Shown here piece by piece: positions 1 to 5,938 of a DNA stretch of 11,746 nucleotides. Origin of the DNA: DATJUF01 sp035524095 (GTDB lineage: Bacteria; Desulfobacterota; Binatia; Binatales; Binataceae); the NCBI GenBank assembly GCA_035524095.1, contig DATKPK010000107.1:1-11746 (forward strand). The letters run 5' to 3'. A program made the translations under genes and the position numbers. Position 1 is the first letter of the stretch. Every line of letters begins with the position of its first letter. The notes beneath the pieces were generated by a model. That model did no database searches. It saw only the letters and a list, made by a program, of their open reading frames with translations, and was not told the DNA's origin.

Positions 1-743
1 GTCTCCATCCCTTCGATGCGAGCGAGCTTCGGTGTGGTGAGAATGCCGTTGGCCTGGATCAGGTAGCGAGCCCGCATCGCGTCGCCGCGATCGGTATAAA
101 CAATCCACCGTCCGGCCTCTTCATCCCACTCCGTCTTTTTCACCGTGGTGTGGAATAGACAATGCTTATAGAAGTCGAACTTCTCAGCCATCTTCTGGCA
201 GTACTCGAAGATTTCAAAACCCGACGCAAATTTCATCGTCGGGTAGTATCCGGTTTCCTCCAATAGAGGAAAGTAGCTGTATGATTCGACATCACAGGCG
301 ATACCTGGATAGCGGTTCCAGTACCACGTGCCGCCGACATCGCCGCCCTTCTCACAGAAACGCACGTCCGTGAATCCTGCCTCGCTGAGCTTATGCCAGA
401 GCAGCAGCCCGCCGAAGCCAGCGCCCACGACGAGAATCTCGCACTCGTCGGTCAAGGCCTCGCGAGGAACCGGATCTGCGGAGTAAACGTCTTGAAGATA
501 CTTGCTGAATTCTCCCTCCATCGGCATGTAGTCGGCCGCGCCCCGCCGCGTCTCTTTGAAGGCGCGGTACTTGGCTTGCTCCTCGGCGTTGAAGACTGCG
601 CCTACCGGCTGGGGCGGGAGAGTTTTGAGCGATTCATCCTCGGTGACCGAGTAGCCTCGGCCAACCACATTCTCCATCGTACTGGCAGCGCGGGTGTTGA
701 AGGCCTTCAGTCCAGTCGTGGGGTCAATGCTGATCGACGTCAT
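1..743 (-). CDS. Flavoprotein monooxygenase, Baeyer-Villiger type (N-terminal part, cut by window edge)
   Basis: This reading frame opens with ATG at 743-741 and stays open for 247 codons to the window edge, so the C-terminal half lies outside. A good ribosome binding site (AGGAGAAG, 747-754) supports the start. About 100 residues precede the first Rossmann motif GAGFGG (107-112), which binds FAD. Then comes GGTWYWNRYPGIACD (137-151), which fits the Baeyer-Villiger monooxygenase pattern [AG]GxWxxxx[FY]P[GM]xxxD, followed by VESYSY. Family members use NADPH and O2 to insert oxygen beside a ketone, giving esters or lactones, and are usually cytosolic. The defining FxGxxxHxxxW motif and NADPH-binding Rossmann fold would lie in the missing part, so an N-hydroxylating or other class B flavin monooxygenase is not excluded. 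The long N-terminal extension is absent from compact enzymes such as cyclohexanone monooxygenase but occurs in some family members. The substrate cannot be told. Confidence 0.88.
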   Translation of the reverse strand, partial: MTSISIDPTTGLKAFNTRAASTMENVVGRGYSVTEDESLKTLPPQPVGAVFNAEEQAKYRAFKETRRGAADYMPMEGEFSKYLQDVYSADPVPREALTDECEILVVGAGFGGLLLWHKLSEAGFTDVRFCEKGGDVGGTWYWNRYPGIACDVESYSYFPLLEETGYYPTMKFASGFEIFEYCQKMAEKFDFYKHCLFHTTVKKTEWDEEAGRWIVYTDRGDAMRARYLIQANGILTTPKLARIEGME

Positions 744-911
744 CTGCTTCTCCTATATTATTCGAATCTCTTCTATTCCATATTGTTTGACATCAGTTCA
801 ATAGCTTACCAATTCGTCGACGCCTTGGGTTGCCGACAGAGTGATGGATTCAGCGACAGGTCGAGATTGGAACTGTCGGGCTTCGTTCCAGTATATGTCG
901 AGTGCTGGGAT
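744..911. other. Intergenic region upstream of the monooxygenase
   Basis: These 168 bases separate the end of the propeller lipoprotein gene from the monooxygenase start. The part next to the monooxygenase (about 750-805) is visibly richer in A and T than the flanking genes, as expected for a promoter, but I could not settle on a convincing -35/-10 pair. The monooxygenase ribosome binding site is at 747-754. I see no terminator hairpin with a T-run for the lipoprotein gene. Confidence 0.4.
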
Positions 912-1988
912 CTAATTGGTGCCAATCGGGGACGCGGAGAATTCGGTCAGGTAGCCGGCGGGGTTGAAGCGGCCGATGCGGCCGGTCGGTTCGGTGAACC
1001 ATAGGTTGCCGTCGGGACCGGCGGTGATAAAGCCGGGGACAACGGTATCGGGTAGAAAGAAGGTGCTGACCTTGCCATTAGGATTGACACGGCAGAGCGC
1101 ATGAGCGTGGCCGATCACGACCCATAGATTACCGTCAGGACCGGTTGTCAGACTCAGCGGTGGGCCATGCGTGGGGAGCGGATATTCAGTGAGGTCACCC
1201 GAAGTAGTCAGGCGGCCGATGCGGCCAACAGCGAGCTCGGTAAACCATAGATTGCCATCGGGGCCCGCGACGACATCGTTGGGCAGGCTGCCGCTATGAG
1301 GCAGCCGGAACTGATCCACGCGGCCATCGGGGGCAAGCCGTTCGATGCGGTCACCTTGATTGTCGGCGAAGTAGAGCTTGCCATCGGGACCGGCGGCAAT
1401 GCCGGCGGGGCTACCTGCGGTCGGGAGTGCATATTCGGTCAGAGTTCCGAGGGGGGTTACACGGCCAATGCGATTGGCGGCGTGCTCGGTGAACCATAGG
1501 TCTTTGCCGGGGCCGAGAGTGATCGAGGCGGGACCGCTATCGGGAGTATGCAGAGGGACGTAATCGGCAGCGCCATTCAGGGCGAGGCGGCCGATGCGAT
1601 TAGCGCCCGGATCCGTAAACCACAGGGCATTGTCTGGCCCGGCGGTAAGACGCTCAGCGATCCCGTCATGCTTCAGATCGAAGACCTCGAGTTGACCATT
1701 CGGGGACATGCTGCTGAGACGATTCTTGTGAAAATCGGTAAACCAAAGGTTGCCGTCGGGACCTAGAGCGATCGCGAAAGGCAGCGCCGCGGGTGGCTGT
1801 GGGGGGGCCTCGGGCAGCGAGGGCGGTGCCGGGAGCGCTGCTGCGGTCGCCAGAGTTGTAGCGGTATTGGCGGGTGGCTGATTACGCGCGGCGCATCCGC
1901 TTAGCGCAATGATCGCGACGAGCAGCGTTGCGGCAGAGCTGATGGCCAGCGCGATGGACGAGGTTCGGTATATAAGATGCTCGGGCAA
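912..1988 (-). CDS. Seven-bladed beta-propeller lipoprotein, virginiamycin B lyase (Vgb)-like
   Basis: The 358-residue product begins with a basic residue (Arg8), a hydrophobic stretch (about 11-29) and the lipobox LSGC with lipidated Cys32, so it should be a membrane-anchored lipoprotein facing the periplasm. A Pro/Ala-rich linker (34-69) leads into seven copies of a GPDGNLWFTE...NRIGRL unit starting near residues 76, 117, 159, 200, 242, 283 and 324. The period is 41-42 residues, matching a complete seven-bladed propeller. Blade 6 is the most divergent (NLWVVIGHAHALCRV). This repeat is typical of the streptogramin lyase/NHL group. True Vgb linearises streptogramin B antibiotics in the cytosol. 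A lipid-anchored chromosomal homologue more likely binds or modifies another ligand, and I could not place the Vgb catalytic residues. The only available start is TTG (1988-1986), directly after an in-frame TAA and without a clear ribosome binding site. It lies 104 bases downstream of malQ on the same strand. Confidence 0.85.
   Translation of the reverse strand: MPEHLIYRTSSIALAISSAATLLVAIIALSGCAARNQPPANTATTLATAAALPAPPSLPEAPPQPPAALPFAIALGPDGNLWFTDFHKNRLSSMSPNGQLEVFDLKHDGIAERLTAGPDNALWFTDPGANRIGRLALNGAADYVPLHTPDSGPASITLGPGKDLWFTEHAANRIGRVTPLGTLTEYALPTAGSPAGIAAGPDGKLYFADNQGDRIERLAPDGRVDQFRLPHSGSLPNDVVAGPDGNLWFTELAVGRIGRLTTSGDLTEYPLPTHGPPLSLTTGPDGNLWVVIGHAHALCRVNPNGKVSTFFLPDTVVPGFITAGPDGNLWFTEPTGRIGRFNPAGYLTEFSASPIGTN
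1019..1764 (-). repeat. Seven tandem propeller-blade repeats (period about 123-126 bp)
   Basis: The seven blade units of the lipoprotein are also visible in the DNA. Variants of the plus-strand words ggtgaaccataggttgcc and gtcgggaccggcgg recur about every 123-126 bases, for example near 994-1022, 1238-1268, 1379-1396 and 1735-1760. The copies have diverged unevenly, with the blade starting at residue 283 the most altered. This is an intragenic coding repeat, not a mobile or CRISPR repeat. Confidence 0.75.
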
Positions 1989-2092
1989 TTAACGTCGGAC
2001 GCTTCGCAATGTAGCCGCGAAACAGGCTAGCAGTGCCCGTTCGGAATTTACAGCGGGCGGCGGGAGGACCAACCAGCGTTTGTCCGCAAGGG

Positions 2093-3631
2093 TCAGGAGT
2101 CGCGGCTCGTGCGGATAGCGATCGCTTTGAGCGCCTTGGCGCGTGCGGTAATTGCGGGGTCATCGAGGGCCTTTTCCAATTCGAACGGCAGCCGCCAAGT
2201 CCAGTTCGTGTCGCTCAGGGTGCCTGGGGTGTTGATGCGCGCATCCCAACCAAACGCATCCTGAACCGGGATGAAGGCATAGCGTGACGGAGCAGCGTAG
2301 AGCGAACTGAGGATGGCGTCGATATCGTGCTCATGCAGCTGCACGATATGCCAGTCCAGCCCTTCGAGCTGCAACGACTCTACAAACTCACGCCGCTCCT
2401 TCACGGGTAGCTCGCGCCACCATTCGATGAGCGGCTCGGTATCGTGCGTGCCGCTGGTAGCGAGGGATAGCTCCGAGTATTCCGAAGGGCGCAGATAGCG
2501 CGGATGGGGACTCTTCCAATCCTTCTCCCAGCGCATCACCTTGTAGCCAGGAATGCCGAAGCGGCTGAGCGATTGCCGAACAAAGGGCGGTACGGTGCCG
2601 AGATCCTCGGCGATGATCGCCATCTCGCCGGCTTCCTGAACGACGGCACTGATGACCTCCTCGCCGTGAATCAGCTGCGTCGGTTCGTCGGGCGGGTAGA
2701 ATGCGCCTTTGGAGTCGGGGGCGAGGCCGAACGAGAAGGTTCGGTAGAGGCCGACGACGTGGTCGATGCGGAGAAGATCGTAGAGCTGGCGCGCACGCCG
2801 GACGCGCATCCGTATGAAGCGGTAACCGCGCTCGTGCATGAGCGGCCAATTCGGCATCGGCAGGCCCCACCGCTGGCCCGTAAGTGAAAAGGCGTCGGGG
2901 GGAGCGCCGACCGTTCGCTGGAGATCGAAGAGCTCCTGATTGGTCCAGACCTCAGCGCTTTCGTGACCTGGCGAAAAGGCCATGTCACCGCCGAGCAGGA
3001 CGCCACGGCTAGCCAATTCGGATCGCATTGCGGCCCATTGGCGATGGGCGATGAACTGTAGCCAGATATAAAACTCGATAGGCTCAGCAAGCGCCTTCGT
3101 AGCTTCTGCCAGTGCTGTTGGGTCACGGTTTTCGAGGCCGTCAGGCCATTGGTGCCATGAGACCCAGTGATACTTCTCTTTGAGCGCGCGGAACAGGGCG
3201 TAATCGGGCAGCCAATCCGCGTTCTCGCGGGCGAATTGATCGGCATGGCTATGGTCGTCGGGAGATGCGTGATCCCGAAAATGGCGGAAGGCTAGATTGA
3301 GCAGATTCAGTTTGGTGGCGCGATGCCGGACGAGATCGCGCGGCGCGTCGCGATTGGCGGTGCGAGCCTGGGCCAAAGCGGCAGCGTCGATGCCGGGGAG
3401 TCCCTCCAGTGCGAGGTATGACGGATCGATGGCGGCCACGCTCATCGCGGAATAGGGGCTAAGTTCGCCCGGTGCGGTTTCGTCGAGCGGTAGTAATTGG
3501 ATAAGCCGGAAGCCCATCGCGCGGGCGAGCTCGCCCATCGGCAACAAGCCATTAATGTCACCACGCCCGAGATCGTGCGCGGAGTTTAGCGAGAAGAGCG
3601 GGATTACGAGTGCAGCGATGCGGCCTATCAT
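2093..3631 (-). CDS. malQ: 4-alpha-glucanotransferase (amylomaltase), GH77
   Basis: The enzyme transfers alpha-1,4-glucan segments between maltodextrins, releasing glucose, in cytosolic maltose or glycogen metabolism. The 512-residue product is the usual length of the compact GH77 form (TIM barrel with lid, no extra N-terminal domains). It opens with the PLFSL...LGRGDINGL region and LIQLLPLDET. The three carboxylates are in place: nucleophile Asp290 in LRIDHVVGLYR, acid/base Glu342 in IIAEDLG, and transition-state stabiliser Asp397 in SGTHDTEP. The C-terminal NTPGT...NWTWRLP signature (467-482) is present. The ATG at 3631 sits about ten residues before PLFSL, as in relatives, but has only a weak ribosome binding site. 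No glycogen phosphorylase, glgB or trehalose gene is nearby, so here it is an orphan. The gap to the lipoprotein gene downstream is 104 bases and to the EthD-like gene upstream 148, so it may have its own promoter. Confidence 0.93.
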   Translation of the reverse strand: MIGRIAALVIPLFSLNSAHDLGRGDINGLLPMGELARAMGFRLIQLLPLDETAPGELSPYSAMSVAAIDPSYLALEGLPGIDAAALAQARTANRDAPRDLVRHRATKLNLLNLAFRHFRDHASPDDHSHADQFARENADWLPDYALFRALKEKYHWVSWHQWPDGLENRDPTALAEATKALAEPIEFYIWLQFIAHRQWAAMRSELASRGVLLGGDMAFSPGHESAEVWTNQELFDLQRTVGAPPDAFSLTGQRWGLPMPNWPLMHERGYRFIRMRVRRARQLYDLLRIDHVVGLYRTFSFGLAPDSKGAFYPPDEPTQLIHGEEVISAVVQEAGEMAIIAEDLGTVPPFVRQSLSRFGIPGYKVMRWEKDWKSPHPRYLRPSEYSELSLATSGTHDTEPLIEWWRELPVKERREFVESLQLEGLDWHIVQLHEHDIDAILSSLYAAPSRYAFIPVQDAFGWDARINTPGTLSDTNWTWRLPFELEKALDDPAITARAKALKAIAIRTSRDS

Positions 3632-3779
3632 CAGGGTATCGGTAAATCCTAGCTGACCGCGCCGCCTCAGGGCTGCATAAAAACCTCGTTTCGCTCCTCG
3701 AATGTTAACCGACCTGAACTGCTAAGACTACGACCTCGGCAATTTAATCTATAGGTCACAACTTGAGCTGAGCCCTTGC
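3632..3779. other. Intergenic region upstream of malQ
   Basis: These 148 bases lie between the end of the EthD-like gene and malQ. They should carry the malQ promoter if malQ is transcribed separately. I inspected the reverse complement and saw TTAACA followed by a T-rich stretch, but the spacing to any -10-like hexamer is too long for me to call a promoter. I see no stem with a T-run that would end the EthD-like transcript. Confidence 0.35.
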
Positions 3780-4430
3780 TTAGATTTGCACAGTCGCATC
3801 GAGGCGACAGACACGCGGGTTGGCAATCGTCGCCTCTTCGTCACGCGCCAGTTCCTGGCCCACAGGTGAACGATAGGCCTCTCGCCCGGCCTCGGCGCTA
3901 TCGAAGATGAGAAGCGCCATCCGCTGTCGTTCTGGCTCAACGCCGGGTTTCGTAGCGATGCGTCCGATCAGGTAAAAGCGCAGGCCCGGCATCCGGCGGG
4001 CGATATGCGTGTGATGGTTCAGGTAGTGCGACTCGGCCGCGTCGTAATCGTTGCCGTTGAGTTTGAGATCGAATTCCGCAGCCATCAGCATGCAGTTCGT
4101 ACCTGGCTTCGCGTCGAACGGAACTATGACTTCGGAATCCAGGTGAATCCAACGGACGTGAGTCAAATGCTCCACTCCGTCATCAATGAGGGGCTTGGCG
4201 ACTGGAGAATCGCGCATAGCGGTTCGCATGGCAGACAAGTCATCGAAATTGAGCGCGGCACCACGATAATAAGGCGCTGGATGGTTCTTCGAGCCGAGCA
4301 ATCTGCCGGTGATATAGTTGCGCAGACCGGGCAAATCACGGGCAAGCCGGACGTGGTTGCCGATGTAATTCTGCTCCTCGGCGGTAAGGTCCGTGCTCTT
4401 GAAATCGAACAAGGCGAAGAGTGTGCGCAT
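3780..4430 (-). CDS. Tandem EthD-like (dimeric alpha-beta barrel) protein
   Basis: The 216-residue product consists of two related halves. HVRLARDLPGLRNYITGR (26-43) matches HTHIARRMPGLRFYLIGR (140-157), and LNFDDLSAMRTAMRDSPV (60-77) matches LIFDSAEAGREAYRSPV (174-190). Each half resembles an EthD domain of about 100 residues, the ferredoxin-like fold that normally forms an alpha-beta barrel by dimerising, so this looks like a fused, single-chain version. EthD is needed for ETBE degradation in Rhodococcus. Other members are stress-responsive or small degradative proteins and most have no assigned reaction. There is no signal peptide, so it is cytosolic. ATG at 4430 has AAGGAG at 4441-4446 (ten-base spacing). 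It starts 42 bases after the SDR stop codon, which suggests co-transcription. The domain family is well supported, while the reaction and substrate are unknown. Confidence 0.82.
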   Translation of the reverse strand: MRTLFALFDFKSTDLTAEEQNYIGNHVRLARDLPGLRNYITGRLLGSKNHPAPYYRGAALNFDDLSAMRTAMRDSPVAKPLIDDGVEHLTHVRWIHLDSEVIVPFDAKPGTNCMLMAAEFDLKLNGNDYDAAESHYLNHHTHIARRMPGLRFYLIGRIATKPGVEPERQRMALLIFDSAEAGREAYRSPVGQELARDEEATIANPRVCRLDATVQI

Positions 4431-4472
4431 GGTGGTGATGCTCCTTATCGCTGAGCAAATCGGCTGATGAGA

Positions 4473-5243
4473 TTAGGCGGTGGTCCAGCCGCCGTTGGGG
4501 CTGATGACCTGGCCGACCATGAAGCCGGAGTCGTCGGAGGCGAGGTAGAGCGCGGCGGCAGCGATGTCGCGCGGTTGGCCCATCCGGCCGATGGGCGTGT
4601 TTTGAATGACCCAGGCGCGAGCCTCAGGCTGCATCAGCTCAGTCATCGGCGTCTCGATGAAACCCGGAGCAATCGCATTGACGAGTACGCCGAATTTCGC
4701 GACCTCAAGCGCGATGGATTTGGAAAACCCGATAATGCCCGCCTTAGCGGCGCAGTAGTGCGAGGCGCCCGGCAGGCCAGCGGTACCAGCAATCGAGCCT
4801 TGGTTGATAATGCGGCCGGATTTTTTCGGCAACATCACCTTGAGGGCCTCGCGGGTGCAATAGAACGTCGCGTCCAGGTGCGTGGCGAGCATCTTGTGCC
4901 AGTCGTCATCGGTGAGATCGACGGTACCTGGCATGACCTGTTGCTGATCGGAGCGAGTCCTGGCAATACCAGCGTTGTTGATCAGAACGTCGATGGTGCC
5001 GTAAGCAGTGAGAAAATCGGCGAACATTTTTTTGACAGCCGCGCTGCTGGAGACATCTGCGATGAAGGGCTTGGCCCGGCCATGAGCGCGTTCGATCTCG
5101 GTGACAACATTCTGAGCCGCCTCGGGCCGGACGTCATTGACGCCGACTTTGGCGCCTTCGCTGGCGAACAACAGAGCCATCTCGCGGCCGAGCCCTGAGC
5201 CGCCCCCTGTGATAAGAACTGCCTTGCCATCAAGCTTCATCAT
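4473..5243 (-). CDS. Short-chain dehydrogenase/reductase (SDR), FabG-like
   Basis: This is a 256-residue classical SDR of standard length. It has the cofactor motif TGGGSGLG (12-19), ADV (Asp63), NNAG (89-92), catalytic Ser150 and the YxxxK pair Tyr163/Lys167, with a PG...ETPM segment (193-200) after strand 6. Asp37 at the end of strand 2 suggests NAD(H) rather than NADP(H). The helix-4 position that usually holds the catalytic Asn reads His122 (ATHLDATFYCT), a variant I have seen in related SDRs but which departs from the Asn-Ser-Tyr-Lys tetrad. Such enzymes oxidise alcohols or reduce ketones, often hydroxyacyl thioesters; the substrate here is unknown. Its ATG overlaps the stop of the TPR gene as ATGA (5243-5240), implying translational coupling, and AAGGAAGG lies at 5256-5263. 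A second Met follows directly, so the start may be one codon later. The EthD-like gene follows after 42 bases. Confidence 0.92.
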   Translation of the reverse strand: MMKLDGKAVLITGGGSGLGREMALLFASEGAKVGVNDVRPEAAQNVVTEIERAHGRAKPFIADVSSSAAVKKMFADFLTAYGTIDVLINNAGIARTRSDQQQVMPGTVDLTDDDWHKMLATHLDATFYCTREALKVMLPKKSGRIINQGSIAGTAGLPGASHYCAAKAGIIGFSKSIALEVAKFGVLVNAIAPGFIETPMTELMQPEARAWVIQNTPIGRMGQPRDIAAAALYLASDDSGFMVGQVISPNGGWTTA

Positions 5244-5602
5244 GGTTTGCTCTTGCCTTCCTTAAGCTGCCGTTTCCAGTCGAGTCGCCGGGCCTCGGCA
5301 CCGGCGGCCTCAGCTTCCTTTATCATGCCTTTCTTCTGATAGAACATGCTGAGGTTGGTAAAGGCCAAAATATCGTCGGGCGCAACTTCGGTGTAGCGCT
5401 TAGTCACCTCGATAGCAGCGTCCAAATCGCCCTTGGCCTGATAGCACATCGCGAGGCCAGTCATTGCGTCAGTCGATTTGGGATCAAGTTCGGCCGCCTG
5501 ATTGTAGAGTTTGATAGCCTCGTCGTAACTACCGTCGGCGTAGACATCAACCGCCTGATCACATAGCTCCTCGGCTTGCGCCTGAACATCTTCAGTGGAC
5601 AT
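5240..5602 (-). CDS. Small tetratricopeptide-repeat (TPR) protein
   Basis: The product is 120 residues when started at the ATG at 5602-5600. That start has GGAGG five bases upstream. An upstream in-frame ATG at 5626 would add eight residues (MLASAEAR) but lacks well-placed binding-site sequence, so I prefer the shorter form. At least two clear TPR units are visible: ADGSYDEAIKLYNQAAELDP and AKGDLDAAIEVTKRYTEVAP. A third, less regular unit follows (FTNLSMFYQKKGMIKEAEAA), ending in a Lys-rich tail. No signal peptide or membrane segment is present, so a cytosolic adaptor or scaffold is likely. TPR proteins bind partner proteins; no enzymatic role is expected. The last codons overlap the SDR start (ATGA), making this the first gene of a probable TPR-SDR-EthD operon and hinting that its partner is one of the two downstream products. 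Confidence 0.85.
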   Translation of the reverse strand: MSTEDVQAQAEELCDQAVDVYADGSYDEAIKLYNQAAELDPKSTDAMTGLAMCYQAKGDLDAAIEVTKRYTEVAPDDILAFTNLSMFYQKKGMIKEAEAAGAEARRLDWKRQLKEGKSKP

Positions 5603-5938
5603 ACGAGCCTCCGCGGAAGCTAGCATAGCCCCTTTGGCGGCCTAGCCAAATCCCGGCGTGAATAGATCTAATTGCTCTTATTAAGCGATTCCAAGAGTTC
5701 ATAGAGAAGATCAAATGATTCTAAATTAACCTATTTGCATCTATATCAATCTGTGCTAATAGACGTTTTATGTGGCCAAATCTCCAAAGAAAACTGGTCA
5801 CAGGGCTCGATTTCAAGATCGCCATCACGGGTTGCAAGGATGTTCCATCAGAGAGTCGCACGCATAAGGCTGGCCAGGCGACCGGCCCAATAGCCTCCGC
5901 ATTTTATCGCCGGAGCTTATAAGGGAGAGGGTAGCGGT
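5603..5938. other. Divergent intergenic region between the TPR operon and the DUF1329 gene
   Basis: This 336-base stretch has no credible gene. Positions about 5655-5770 are markedly AT-rich compared with both flanks, and this is where promoters for the leftward TPR-SDR-EthD operon and the rightward DUF1329 gene should lie. I noted TTGCAT at 5735-5740 followed 16 bases later by TAATAG (5757-5762) on the plus strand. The match to consensus is poor, so I do not call it a promoter. The rightward leader from about 5770 is long and GC-balanced. It holds one short 5-bp stem (5895-5899 with 5911-5915) just before the ribosome binding site. Confidence 0.5.
5608..5612 (-). promoter_or_regulatory. Ribosome binding site that decides the TPR gene start
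   Basis: GGAGG on the minus strand lies five bases before the ATG at 5602-5600. It is the strongest binding site near either candidate start and favours this Met over the upstream one at 5626. Confidence 0.7.

Noticed and set aside
915..926. Palindrome ATTGG-TG-CCAAT
   Set aside because: It lies within the last codons of the lipoprotein gene, has no T-run and is short enough to be chance.
393..1004. A 203-codon plus-strand frame
   Set aside because: It runs antisense through the monooxygenase start, the intergenic gap and the end of the lipoprotein gene, and shows no family features.
1019..1764. Regularly spaced DNA repeats suggestive of a CRISPR or satellite array
   Set aside because: The period is 123-126 bases, the copies are diverged, and they encode propeller blades in one continuous frame.
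912..1988. Calling the propeller gene a streptogramin resistance gene (vgb)
   Set aside because: It has a lipoprotein signal and I could not place the lyase catalytic residues, so only family resemblance is supported.
4467..5198. A 243-codon open frame on the plus strand opposite the SDR gene
   Set aside because: It is antisense to an SDR with all its motifs, its protein has no recognisable domain, and long antisense frames are common opposite GC-rich genes.
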